Source: Nemertoderma westbladi
Taxonomy: Eukaryota; Xenacoelomorpha; Nemertodermatida; Nemertodermatidae
NCBI GenBank assembly: GCA_032718475.1
Contig: JAUCBJ010001025.1
Span: 1 to 46,815 of the forward strand
Length of the DNA: 46,815 nucleotides
Direction of reading: 5' to 3'
The first letter of the stretch is position 1; every line of letters starts with the position of its first letter. Below, piece by piece: positions 10,101-19,119 of the stretch. The position numbers and the translations under genes are program-made. The notes under the pieces were generated by a model. That model saw only the letters and a program-made list of their open reading frames with translations. It had not been told where the DNA came from and made no database searches.

Positions 10101-12815
10101 AATAACTTAACAAATATAATAAATATTAAATATTGACACTCTATTTCCATAGTTACAGTTTTATATTACGTTAGAAATTCAACAAATTACCATATCAATT
10201 CCTCCTTCTCTTAGACTTGTTAGCGGAAAGAGTAGCCAACGTATTAGCAGACAGGGAAGAGGAGGACGAGACATGGTCTGGTCAGTTCCGAAGGTTCGTT
10301 TCTGATTGGCTGATTAATTTTAATGACAGTTCACTCTTATTTATTGGTTAACTAAAATGAGGAAGTGATCCAAGGATGTTGTGTCAACTGATAGGTTATT
10401 AATATTGATGTTCAATCTAATAGAATCTAATATTTATTTAACGTTTAGCGCTATGATGATAGAGCAAGATGAGGATGAAGATGGCAAACCCATTCCCCCT
10501 AGCAACGTTGCTTACGTCATGCATTTTCTAACGTTTCTATGGAAAATTCTATTCGCCTTTATTCCTCCACGGTAAGTATTAATACTAAGAAAGTAGTTGA
10601 TCGTTGCTATAGTTACTGTTGCTATGATGTAGTCGGTGATTTCTTTTCCGACGTCAGTTTTAATGTTTGAGAGTATCTATCTATGTCTGTGTGATGGTTT
10701 GTCTGTCTGTCTGTTTTCCTTTCTTCTACATTTTAACGGACACACTGGTAGAGGGAAAGACAGCGATAACTCGACCAAAAAGATTTCGCCAATCCGTTTT
10801 AAGATTTCAAATAAATCCCCATTAAATTCTGCATCAGATGAAATAAAAAACCAAAAATGTGAAAATGTTATCCAAAGAGAGGGGTAGAGGGTAACCCCCC
10901 CCCCCCCCCCCCTTATTGATCCTTATTGATTTATCTACACACTTCTGTGACGGTGGTGTCGCCACCCAAATAATATAATAATAATAATATATTGCTACTG
11001 GTTGCGTATATGTTAGATAAATAATAAAATCTCTTGTTATTTATACTTTATATCCCTCCTTCATTGTTCTACTTTATGACTTTCAGTAAATTACTTGGTG
11101 GATTCGCGTCATTCTTCTCCTCTTTGGTTGTGATTGGCGGGTTGGTGATCCTTGTCGAGCAGTTCGGTAACCTATTGGGATGCGTCATCGGTCTGAGGAA
11201 TAGCATTTCCGGTATCACAATCGTCGCCCTGGGAACCAGTCTGCCAGACACCTTCGCAAGTCGAACCGCCGCCATGATGGATTCACATGCTGACGCCTCT
11301 ATCGGCAATATAACTGGTGAGTTGTTGTGGTGCTGAAGGATAACATAAAACCAATGTTTCATTTCATTCTGTAATACTGAATACTCCAATGTGTTTGTAT
11401 TTATTTTCAGGTAGTAACAGCGTTAACGTTTTCCTTGGTTTGGGTTTACCTTGGGTAATGAAGGCAATGTATTTGTACTACAACAAAGGCGTCGCAACTT
11501 TCCACGTAAAGACAACCAACCTAAATCTCGCCGTTTATCTCTTTACATCAATCGGTACAGTCTGTATAATATTCCTTCTTCTTAGGAGAAAGGTTAGCCA
11601 TTTTATTATTCAGTCATTTTATTTTATGTTATGAATATTTGGTCCGGGAAATTCGACGCAAATAACAGCTGTTTACTCTCAAAAATAAAACTGTAACCTG
11701 TTCTATTGTGGTTAGTTTATTGTTTTGGTAAGAATTACGTGCCACTGTAACCTGCTCAATTCCCTTAATTGATAATCTAACATTGGGATTTGCGTCCAGT
11801 ACCCCTCCCCCCATGTTTTTAATGAAATGTTAAAACGTATAAAAGATTCAAACTTTGTTTTTGTTTCAGTTTATCGGTGGATAGTTAGGCGGGCCAGCGC
11901 CAACTAAATGGGTTTGTTTTTGTTTCAGTTTATCGGTGGAGAGTTAGGCGGGCCAGCGCCAACTAAATGGGTTTGTTTTTGTTTCAGTTTATCGGCGGTG
12001 AGTTAGGCGGGCCAGCGCCAACTAAATGGGTTTGTTTTTGTTTCAGTTTATCGGCGGTGAGTTAGGCGGGCCAGCGCCAACTAAATGGGTTTGTTTTTGT
12101 TTCAGTTTATCGGCGGTGAGTTAGGCGGGCCAGCGCCAACTAAATGGGTTTGTTTTTGTTTCAGTTTATCGGCGGAGAGTTAGGCGGGCCAGCGCCAACT
12201 AAATGGGTTTGTTTTTGTTTCAGTTTATCGGCGGTGAGTTAGGCGGGCCAGCGCCAACTAAATGGGTTTGTTTTTGTTTCAGTTTATCGGCGGAGAGTTA
12301 GGCGGGCCAGCGCCAACTAAATGGGTTTGTTTTTGTTTCAGTTTATCGGCGGTGAGTTAGGCGGGCCAGCGCCAACTAAATGGGTTTGTTTTTGTTTCAG
12401 TTTATCGGCGGAGAGTTAGGCGGGCCAGCGCCAACTAAATGGGTTTGTTTTTGTTTCAGTTTATCGGCGGTGAGTTAGGCGGGCCAGCGCCAACTAAATG
12501 GGTTTGTTTTTGTTTCAGTTTATCGGTGGAGAGTTAGGCGGGCCAACGCCAACTAAATGGGTTTGTTTTTGTTTCAGTTTATCGACGGAGAGTTAGGCGG
12601 GCCAGCGCCAACTAAATGGGTTTGTTTTTGTTTCAGTTTATCGGCGGAGAGTTAGGCGGGCCAGCGCCAACTAAATGGGTTTGTTTTTGTTTCAGTTTAT
12701 CGGCGGTGAGTTAGGCGGGCCAGCGCCAACTAAATGGGTTTCTGCGTTGTTTCTTTTGCTTCTATGGGTTGTTTATGTAACTCTATGCAGTTTACGCTCC
12801 TATAACTACATATAA
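3977..12815 (+). CDS. SLC8A: Na+/Ca2+ exchanger (SLC8/NCX family), 3' part of gene, 7 exons
   Basis: Plasma-membrane antiporter that exchanges Na+ for Ca2+. Exons seen: 3977-4103, 4299-4404, 10215-10293, 10449-10571, 11087-11316, 11411-11592, 12696-12815. All junctions are GT-AG and every codon phase closes, giving 321 residues to the stop plus one split codon at the left. Residues 1-60 are the end of a Calx-beta Ca2+-binding domain ([10 protein letters not shown], then [11 protein letters not shown]). An acidic loop follows ([15 protein letters not shown]), then the membrane segment after YVMHFL. The alpha-2 ion-binding repeat carries [12 protein letters not shown] and [18 protein letters not shown]. 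The C-terminal FIGGELGGP and last hydrophobic helix are typical of NCX. The N-terminal membrane half and first Calx-beta domain lie beyond the left edge. The linker after Calx-beta is compact compared with vertebrate NCX1 as I remember it. Family assignment is firm; the paralogue is not resolved. Confidence 0.95.
4299..4404 (+). CDS. SLC8A: NCX exon: end of Calx-beta domain
   Basis: Acceptor tttttgtag, donor gtgagt at 4405. It reads [21 protein letters not shown], the F-x-I-x-L-x-N-P-x-G-G strand that closes Calx-beta domains, then LYEKGKFEE. It ends in phase 1 (GAA G), which the exon at 10215 (AC) completes to Asp. The two exons are therefore adjacent in the mRNA despite 5.8 kb of repeats between them. 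Confidence 0.9.
4420..6192. repeat. AT-rich 30-bp minisatellite
   Basis: The dominant unit is 30 bp (ATATCTTGTATATGTATATC plus ten A/T-rich bases), seen in perfect register around 5701-5890. Shorter and longer variants and runs of TA fill the rest. It starts 15 bp after the exchanger donor at 4405. Almost pure A/T with many self-complementary TATA blocks, so it could extrude hairpins. The reading frames across it are repeat artefacts. Confidence 0.95.
6193..6650. other. intronic unique sequence, no gene seen
   Basis: About 450 bp of AT-rich single-copy sequence between two arrays in the large exchanger intron. I see no exon-like stretch, RNA gene or transposon ends. Confidence 0.6.
6651..7950. 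repeat. 35-bp minisatellite, about 37 copies
   Basis: Unit of 35 bp beginning CACATGAAACATAGCCTAGC. Most copies carry the perfect 10-bp palindrome TAGCCGGCTA; a minority have CATCTA, TTCTAA or AGTCGGC instead. Recurrent variant sites are TAGCC/TACCC after GAAACA, and G/T/A before ACACC. Variants are mixed along the array, unlike the near-identical 45-bp array. It lies in the exchanger intron. Confidence 0.97.
7951..8302. other. intronic unique sequence, no gene seen
   Basis: Single-copy sequence between the 35-bp array and the CCGA tract within the exchanger intron. No exon, RNA gene or element ends recognised. Confidence 0.55.
8303..9212. repeat. (CCGA)n microsatellite, 227.5 perfect copies
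   Basis: An uninterrupted CCGA tetranucleotide tract of 910 bp. I see no substitution. It sits in the 5.8-kb exchanger intron. Reading frames through it give PTDR or GRSV repeats on opposite strands and are artefacts. Each period contains one CpG, so the tract is a dense block of about 227 CpG sites. Confidence 0.99.
9213..10214. other. intronic unique sequence, no gene seen
   Basis: About 1 kb of AT-rich single-copy DNA between the CCGA tract and the next exchanger exon. It ends in the acceptor ctcttag at 10208-10214. I find no further exon: the flanking exons join in phase, so none is required. Confidence 0.6.
10215..10293 (+). CDS. SLC8A: NCX exon: acidic cytoplasmic linker
   Basis: 79 nt between acceptor ctcttag and donor gttcgt. 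It reads [20 protein letters not shown] then SGQF, matching the linker before transmembrane segment 6 in NCX proteins (family W-x-x-QF-x-x-A). Two bases at each end belong to split codons, and both close correctly with the neighbouring exons. Confidence 0.88.
10449..10571 (+). CDS. SLC8A: NCX exon: acidic loop and first C-terminal membrane segment
   Basis: 123 nt, acceptor acgtttag, donor gtaagt. It reads [17 protein letters not shown], then [20 protein letters not shown], then IPP. This matches the acidic loop and YVMHFLTxxWKxLFAFxPP segment conserved in NCX exchangers. Confidence 0.93.
10895..10912 (+). repeat. poly-C tract (18 bp)
   Basis: Homopolymer of 18 C in the exchanger intron 10572-11086, followed by a short direct duplication of CCTTATTGAT. 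Length may be uncertain in any assembly. Confidence 0.9.
11087..11316 (+). CDS. SLC8A: NCX exon: alpha-2 repeat, first half
   Basis: Acceptor gactttcag, donor gtgagt. It contains a hydrophobic helix ([15 protein letters not shown]), then [20 protein letters not shown] and SLPDTFASR, then DASIGNITG. The ALGTS-x-PD string is the ion-coordinating alpha-2 core of NCX transporters; Thr, Ser and Asp of the core are intact. Confidence 0.97.
11411..11592 (+). CDS. SLC8A: NCX exon: alpha-2 repeat, second half and next membrane segment
   Basis: Acceptor ttattttcag, donor gttagc. It reads [20 protein letters not shown], then a hydrophobic helix [18 protein letters not shown] and RRK. The Asn of SN-x-VN-x-F, conserved in the alpha-2 site, is present. 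It ends in phase 0, as the last exon requires. Confidence 0.96.
11646..11805 (+). mobile_element. MITE-like element, copy A
   Basis: About 160 bp in the last exchanger intron, closely similar to 22955-23168. Shared core: ctctcaaaaataaaactg followed by taacctg, then tagtttattgttttggt, then cactgtaacctgctc. The ends look like an imperfect inverted repeat: GACGCAAAT near the left end, and the complement of ATTTGCGTCCAGT at the right end. There is no coding capacity, so it would be a non-autonomous element. The class is inferred from the ends only. Confidence 0.55.
11854..12738 (+). repeat. 59-bp array made of the last-exon 3' splice site and exon start, 15 copies
   Basis: Exactly 15 copies with 59-bp spacing; exon-like starts run from 11870 to 12696. 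Each unit is tttgtttttgtttcag followed by 43 bases coding [14 protein letters not shown] plus one base. Only the last copy (12696) runs on into the full C-terminus and stop. Copies differ mainly at GGT/GGA in the Gly before Glu (synonymous). Copy 1 has GGA TAG, a stop. Copies 3, 4, 5, 7, 9, 11 and 15 contain GGTGAGT, a consensus 5' splice site, 10 nt after the acceptor. Confidence 0.97.
12696..12815 (+). CDS. SLC8A: NCX terminal exon: last membrane helix
   Basis: The exon starts after the 15th tttcag of the 59-bp array and ends in TAA at 12813-12815. It encodes 39 residues: [14 protein letters not shown], then hydrophobic [18 protein letters not shown], then RSYNYI. The family C-terminus has IGGELGGP followed by one transmembrane helix. 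The preceding exon ends in phase 0 and this one starts in phase 0. Splicing to any of the 14 upstream copies would instead give a 25-residue (or, for copy 1, 4-residue) tail without the helix. Confidence 0.93.
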   Translation, partial: FIGGELGGPAPTKWVSALFLLLLWVVYVTLCSLRSYNYI

Positions 12816-12952
12816 TGGAGATGTCATGGAGTTCGCTCGATTATTGTCTGCCTCAAATGGAAGGCCTTGGGAAGATTTAAGTGTCCTTTGAGTTTTTACT
12901 TCGCTATTGATGGCAAATTTTATACCAATCATAAATTGCGCCGGAACCAAGT

Positions 12953-15352
12953 TCGGAACCTTTACAAACGACCCGGAACCTTTACCAATAACCACTCCCT
13001 GAACCTTCTACATACTTGGAACCTTTAGCAATGACCAGTCCCTGAACCTTCTACGTACTTGGAACCTTTAGCAATGACCAGTCCCTGAACCTTCTACATA
13101 CTTGGAACCTTTACAAATGACCCGGAACCTTTACCAATGACCAGTCCCTGAACCTTCTACATACTTGGAACCTTTAGCAATGACCAGTCCCTGAACCTTC
13201 TACATACTTGGAACCTTTAGCAATGACCAGTCCCTGAACCTTCTACGTACTTGGAACCTTTAGCAATGACCAGTCCCTGAACCTTCTACGTACTTGGAAC
13301 CTTTAGCAATGACCAGTCCCTGAACCTTCTACGTACTTGGAACCTTTAGCAATGACCAGTCCCTGAACCTTCTACATACTTGGAACCTTTACAAATGCCA
13401 ATGACCCGAAACCTTCACCAATGAACAGTCCCTAAACCTTCTACATACTCGAAACCTTTACCAATGACCCGGAACCTTTACCAATGACCAGTCCCTGAAC
13501 CTTCTACATACTTGGAACCTTTAGCAATGACCAGTCCCTGAACCTTCTACATACTTGGAACCTTTAGCAATGACCAGTCCCTGAACCTTCTACGTACTTG
13601 GAACCTTTAGCAATGACCAGTAGTCCCTGAACCTTCTACATACTTGGAACCTTTAGCAATGACCAGTCCCTGAACCTTCTACGTACTTGGAACCTTTAGC
13701 AATGACCAGTCCCTGAACCTTCTACATACTTGGAACCTTTAGCAATGACCAGTCCCTGAACCTTCTACGTACTTGGAACCTTTAGCAATGACCAGTCCCT
13801 GAACCTTCTACGTACTTGGAACCTTTAGCAATGACCAGTCCCTGAACGTTCTACGTACTTGGAACCTTTAGCAATGACCAGTCCCTGAACCTTCTACATA
13901 CTTGGAACCTTTACAAATGCCAATGACCCGAAACCTTCACCAATGAACAGTCCCTAAACCTTCTACATACTCGAAACCTTTACCAATGACCCGGAACCTT
14001 TACCAATAACCACTCCCTGAACCTGCTATATACTTGGAACCTTTACCAACGACCCGGAACCTTTACCAATAACCACTCCCTGAACCTTATACCTTCTCGG
14101 AACCTTTACCAATGACCCGGACCCTTTACCAATGACCAGTCCCTGAACCTTCTACATACTTGGAACCTTTAGCAATGACCAGTCCCTGAACCTTCTACGT
14201 ACTTGGAACCTTTAGCAATGACCAGTCCCTGAACCTTCTACATACTTGGAACCTTTACAAATGACCCGGAACCTTTACCAATGACCAGTCCCTGAACCTT
14301 CTACATACTTGGAACCTTTAGCAATGACCAGTCCCTGAACCTTCTACATACTTGGAACCTTTAGCAATGACCAGTCCCTGAACCTTCTACGTACTTGGAA
14401 CCTTTAGCAATGACCAGTCCCTGAACCTTCTACGTACTTGGAACCTTTAGCAATGACCAGTCCCTGAACCTTCTACGTACTTGGAACCTTTAGCAATGAC
14501 CAGTCCCTGAACCTTCTACATACTTGGAACCTTTACAAATGCCAATGACCCGAAACCTTCACCAATGAACAGTCCCTAAACCTTCTACATACTCGAAACC
14601 TTTACCAATGACCCGGAACCTTTACCAATGACCAGTCCCTGAACCTTCTACATACTTGGAACCTTTAGCAATGACCAGTCCCTGAACCTTCTACGTACTT
14701 GGAACCTTTAGCAATGACCAGTCCCTGAACCTTCTACGTACTTGGAACCTTTAGCAATGACCAGTCCCTAAACCTTCTACATACTTGGAACCTTTACAAA
14801 TGCCAATGACCCGAAACCTTTACCAATGACCAGTCCCTGAACCTTCTACGTACTTGGAACCTTTAGCAATGACCAGTCCCTAAACCTTCTACATACTTGG
14901 AACCTTTACAAATGCCAATGACCCGAAACCTTTACCAATGACCAGTCCCTAAACCTTCTACATACTCGAAACCTTTACCAATGACCCGGAACCTTTACCA
15001 ATGACCAGTCCCTGAACCTTCTACATACTTGGAACCTTTAACAATGACCAGTCCCTAAATCTTCTACATACTTGGAACCTTTACAAATGCCAATGACCCG
15101 AAACCTTTACCAATGACCAGTCCCTGAACCTTCTACATACTTGGAACCTTTAACAATGACCCGAAACCTTTACCAATGACCAGTCCCTAAACCTTCTACA
15201 TACTTGGAACCTTTACCAATGACCCGGAACCTTTACCAATGACTAGTCCTTGAACCTTCTACATACTCGGAACCTTTACCAATGACCCTGAACCTTTACC
15301 AATGACCAGTCAGTCCATAAACCTTCTGCATACTCGGAACCTTTACCACAAT
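12953..15352. repeat. 43-bp minisatellite downstream of the exchanger stop
   Basis: Main unit 43 bp (CCCTGAACCTTCTACATACT, then TGGAACCTTTAGCAATGACC and AGT). ACATAC/ACGTAC alternation and a second, diverged unit type with GACCCGAAACCTT are present. A multi-unit block starting ACAAATGCCAATGACCCG recurs near 13391, 13913 and 14535, so there is higher-order structure. It begins about 140 bp after the exchanger stop, and no AATAAA lies between. The exchanger 3' UTR may therefore run into it. Confidence 0.95.
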
Positions 15353-15693
15353 ACACCGATTTCTGCTAATTGCTTTCAATATGCGCCTAGTGACTGTAGC
15401 CTGTAGACTGGCCTACCCGAAAACACCACCCGTATATTGAAAAGCAATATGATAATATACCAATCCTTGCAATTCTTTGTTCTCAGTCACTTCGTTATTA
15501 TTTATAGAATTGTGAAAAATATTCCCAATTAGAATTAGCTATTTATGTACTAATTTGAATCAAACTTGCCCCACTTAATTATAGTTAAACATTTTGGTGG
15601 TGTATGTGTAATTTATTTCTCATTATTTGTGGATTTGTACCGAAGAACTGTTTCTATTTTGGGATGTAGTTGAGACGTATTTACACTTTTAGC
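15353..15693. other. intergenic unique sequence, no gene seen
   Basis: About 340 bp of single-copy DNA between the 43-bp and 31-bp arrays. No open frame, RNA gene or element ends recognised. Confidence 0.55.
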
Positions 15694-16926
15694 ATCTCTA
15701 CCCATTGGGTTAGGCAGTGCTGTAGTGTCTCCCCATCGGGTTAGGCAGTGCTGTAGTGTCTCCCATTGGGTTAGGCAGTGCTGTAGTCTCTCCCCATTGG
15801 GTTAGGCAGTGCTGTAGTGTCTCCCATTGGGTTAGGCAGTGCTGTAGTGTCTCTCATTGGGTTAGGCAGTGCTGTAGTGTCTCCCCATTGGGTTAGGCAG
15901 TGCTGTAGTGTCTCCCCATTGGGTTAGGCAGTGCTGTAGTGTCTCCCCATTGGGTTAGACAGTGCTGTAGTGCCTCCCCATCGGGTTAGGCAGTGCTGTA
16001 GTGTCTCCCATTGGGTTAGGCAGTGCTGTAGTGCCTCCCCATTGGGTTAGGCAGTGCTGTAGTGTCTCCCGATTGGGTTAGGCAGTGCTGTAGTGCCTCC
16101 CCATTGGGTTAGGCAGTGCTGTAGTGTCTCCCCATTGGGTTAGGCAGTGCTGTAGTGCCTCCCCATTGGGTTAGGCAGTGCTGTAGTGCCTCCCCATTGG
16201 GTTAGGCAGTGCTGTAGTGTCTCCCATTGGGTTAGGCTGTGCTGTAGTGTCTCCCATTGGGTTAGGCAGTGCTGTAGTGCCTCACCATTGGGTTAGGCAG
16301 TGCTGTAGTGCCTCCCCATTGGGTTAGGCAGTGCTGTAGTGTCTCCCCATTGGGTTAGGCAGTGCTGTAGTGCCTCCCCATTGGGTTAGGCAGTGCTGTA
16401 GTGCCTCCCCATTGGGTTAGGCAGTGCTGTAGTGCCTCCCCATTGGGTTAGACAGTGCTGTAGTGCCTCCCCATTGGGTTAGGCAGCGCTGTAGTGTCTC
16501 CCCATTGGGTTAGGCAGTGCTGTAGTGTCTCCCATGGGGTTAGGCAGTGCTGTAGTGTCTCCCGATTGGGTTAGACAGTGCTGTAGTGTCTCCCATTGGG
16601 TTAGGCAGTGCTGTAGTGTCTCCCGATTGGGTTAGGCAGTGCTGTAGTGTCTCCCCATTGGGTTAGGCAGTGCTGTAGTGTCTCCCATTGGGTTAGGCAG
16701 TGCTGTAGTGTCTCCCATTGGGTTAGGCAGTGCTGTAGTGTCTCCCCATTGGGTTAGGCAGTGCTGTAGTGTCTCCCCATTGGGTTAGGCAGTGCTGTAG
16801 TGTCTCCCCATTGGGTTAGGCAGTGCTGTAGTGTCTCCCCATTGGGTTAGGCAGTGCTGTAGTGTCTCCCAATTGGGTTAGGCAATGCTGTAGTGTTTCC
16901 CCATTGGGTTAGGCAGTGCTGTAGTG
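15694..16926. repeat. 31-bp minisatellite, about 40 copies
   Basis: Unit of 31 bp (CCCCATTGGGTTAGGCAGTG then CTGTAGTGTCT), with frequent 30-bp versions having CCC and substitutions GTCT/GCCT and GGC/GAC. It lies between the convergent exchanger and ACOX3 genes. Confidence 0.96.
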
Positions 16927-18032
16927 CTAACTACTTGTGGTACGGTTAGAAAGTCCATTGTTGTGGTTTTGCCAGTTGCCGTGACAACTGATTTTGCCAC
17001 TTCCATATTTTTGCGGTTCAGTGAATATTCAGTACCTGGTGTGTTTACTGTAACCGCTGAGTTCTCATGTAGGCCACCCTATTTGGCAGTTATTCAGGTC
17101 ACTAATAATTCAGTCGTATATTTCTACATTTATATTATTTTATTATATTTATTCAATGAAGAACAATAAGCCATTTGAGTGAAAAAAATGTTTAATTAAT
17201 CATCGACATTATTCGAATACCGGTAGACCCATGTTCGAATCCTGATGGTTGCCAATTTATATTTTTTCGCTTTAATCCACTTATTTTTTATATGTCCTTT
17301 TACAGCTTCTTCTGTTTCCTTTATCGGGTTTTTTGGGACTGTTAGCTAATAAACCTACACATAAATATTTTAGTTTATTTAGTATATGACGTCATTTATT
17401 CCTATTTTGTATTGTTTTTCCCTATAGTAGTTTTTGAAGTAATCTTTCTTTACTTGTAAATTGAATTTTCACTTGAGCATTTATTTTGTATTGTAAATTG
17501 TTTATATATTTTTGTAATAAATTAGCGGGTAAGAAAGATGGTGCTGTTGGTTTTATTGAAATAATTAATATATCGCTTTGGTATGGATATCAATAGCTGA
17601 TGGTCGAGATATATTTACGATTATTTTGCATAGGCCTAGTATATTTGTATTAATTAATATAGATAGCAGAAATTAATTTATCAACACCTTTAATTATTAT
17701 GCGTCTCCTAACATTAATTAAGACTGAATGTAAATCATTTATTAGAATTGTTTAAAACAAACCTTATTAATGGTATTAATCTTACAATGTAGATTATTTC
17801 CAAGAAATAAGATTATATATCAATTAATGTAGTCGGATATTACCAGTTATGTACAGGCCAAGCTGTAAAGACTGCGCAGCGCAATCATGGAAATCTAGTT
17901 TTTGCATAAATATTCAACTTATTCAAGAACTCCATACTATCTGGATCTGTTTTTACAGATTGCCGTTTGTTTCAGTTTGCCGCACCGACACGCTTAGCTC
18001 ACAGAATATCGTTTTGGCAACTGTTTTTTTCT
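16927..18032. other. intergenic unique sequence, no gene seen
   Basis: AT-rich single-copy DNA between the 31-bp array and the 3' end of ACOX3. Short open frames here look random. An AATAAA on the plus strand at 17516-17521 could only serve the exchanger if its 3' UTR were about 4.7 kb long. Confidence 0.55.
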
Positions 18033-18038
18033 TTTATT
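18033..18038 (-). promoter_or_regulatory. possible polyadenylation signal of ACOX3
   Basis: AATAAA on the minus strand, about 210 nt past the ACOX3 stop. It is the nearest canonical hexamer; the sequence is AT-rich, so chance occurrence is possible. Confidence 0.35.
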
Positions 18039-18246
18039 CAAACTGATACTTTTTTGGCATCGATTTTTCAATGAACCCGATTTTGTGCTCAGCTAATACT
18101 TGCACTGTGTCTGTAACGCGTTCGTTTGTGCTAAAAATATCACTTTATATAATATTATGTATGTTGGTGGTACAGTAACTACAATTATTATTATATTCCA
18201 CTTAATTGCAATTAATTAATTATTAAATTATAACAATAATGATCAT

Positions 18247-19119
18247 TTACAATTTGCTTTTATTGTCTCCCTTGTTTATGAATTTCTCCCACCACTTCGG
18301 TCTTTCGAAGACCCCCGGTTGCTTAGTAACGTGGTTATAAATGTTTTCGTAGATATTCCCATCTGCTTCGCCGAGAACCGAGTTAAGTACAAAATCCGGT
18401 GGCGCGAAAACATCAACCAAAGCGACAGCATCAGCTTTAAGCTCATCTGATAGCTCAATAATGCCTTCTCGAACGTCCCTGACAATATCCGACGAATATG
18501 CGAATCCTCCCTCGTAGAAACTCGATAGGTACTTCTCAACAACCCAGAGGCCATAGAGACAACATAAGGACCGCAATACCGGCTGTACATCAGCTTCGGT
18601 CTGTCCAATAAAGTTTATAAAGGATTCCATAGCAACGCAATGTATAAATATCTTACTCAACTCCTGAGCAAAGTAAACCTGGCTTTCATTCCGCGCCCGC
18701 CAAACATTCGCACCGCTTTTTAACAGACAGTCGACTTTTTCGCTGGTCTTCTTGATATGATAACAAACCAGCCATCTCGACAACCATAGAACTCTCGACG
18801 GATTGCGGGTTAAGTCTTTCAGTTTGTATTTGTTACTAAGTATTTCCTCCATGCGGCTAAGGAAGGAAACACTTCCTCCAGGTTTGATGTTATTAAACCG
18901 AATTGCTTGGTAGATTCCCAACAGATAGTTGGCAGTTTGCTGCAGTATCACGGTGTTGTCGCCCTCGTACGTGTTGTTTGGATCGTTGTTGTCGCGAAGT
19001 TCCCCGAACCTACTGGTTGCTAGGTAACCGTGACCCCCGCACGCTTCCCTACACTCCTGTATGCAGTTCTGGGCCATCCAGGACGCCACTGCCTTACTAG
19101 CACAGGAACACGCATGGAC
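18247..19119 (-). CDS. ACOX3: ACOX3 exon 2: C-terminal domain with catalytic Glu and SKL
   Basis: 290 codons and TAA at 18247-18249. It starts VHACSCASKAVASW after the acceptor ccataaag, a weak site with no clear pyrimidine tract. The start was chosen because it restores a gap-free match to the family around E-x-H-A-x-x-x-A-S-K. It carries CREACGGHGYL, TYEGDN and terminal SKL. Confidence 0.92.
   Translation of the reverse strand, partial: VHACSCASKAVASWMAQNCIQECREACGGHGYLATSRFGELRDNNDPNNTYEGDNTVILQQTANYLLGIYQAIRFNNIKPGGSVSFLSRMEEILSNKYKLKDLTRNPSRVLWLSRWLVCYHIKKTSEKVDCLLKSGANVWRARNESQVYFAQELSKIFIHCVAMESFINFIGQTEADVQPVLRSLCCLYGLWVVEKYLSSFYEGGFAYSSDIVRDVREGIIELSDELKADAVALVDVFAPPDFVLNSVLGEADGNIYENIYNHVTKQPGVFERPKWWEKFINKGDNKSKL

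Noticed and set aside
10636-10887. Open frame in the NCX intron 10572-11086
   Set aside because: No similarity to NCX, and the flanking exons already join in phase.
11629-11814. Minus-strand open frame over the MITE-like element
   Set aside because: Not shared as a frame with the second copy and without any recognisable domain; chance.
6651-16926. CRISPR-like arrays
   Set aside because: Units are directly adjacent with no unique spacers, and the genes are eukaryotic.
15694-16926. Telomere-like repeat because of GGGTTAGGC in each unit
   Set aside because: The hexamer occurs once per 31-bp unit and is not itself tandem, so this is a minisatellite, not a telomere or interstitial telomeric tract.
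16924-17169. 81-codon open frame after the 31-bp array
   Set aside because: Starts inside the repeat and shows no domain or splice support.
17232-17243. tRNA gene or tRNA-derived SINE from the B-box-like TGTTCGAATCC
   Set aside because: The T-stem does not pair, and no A box or acceptor stem is found upstream.
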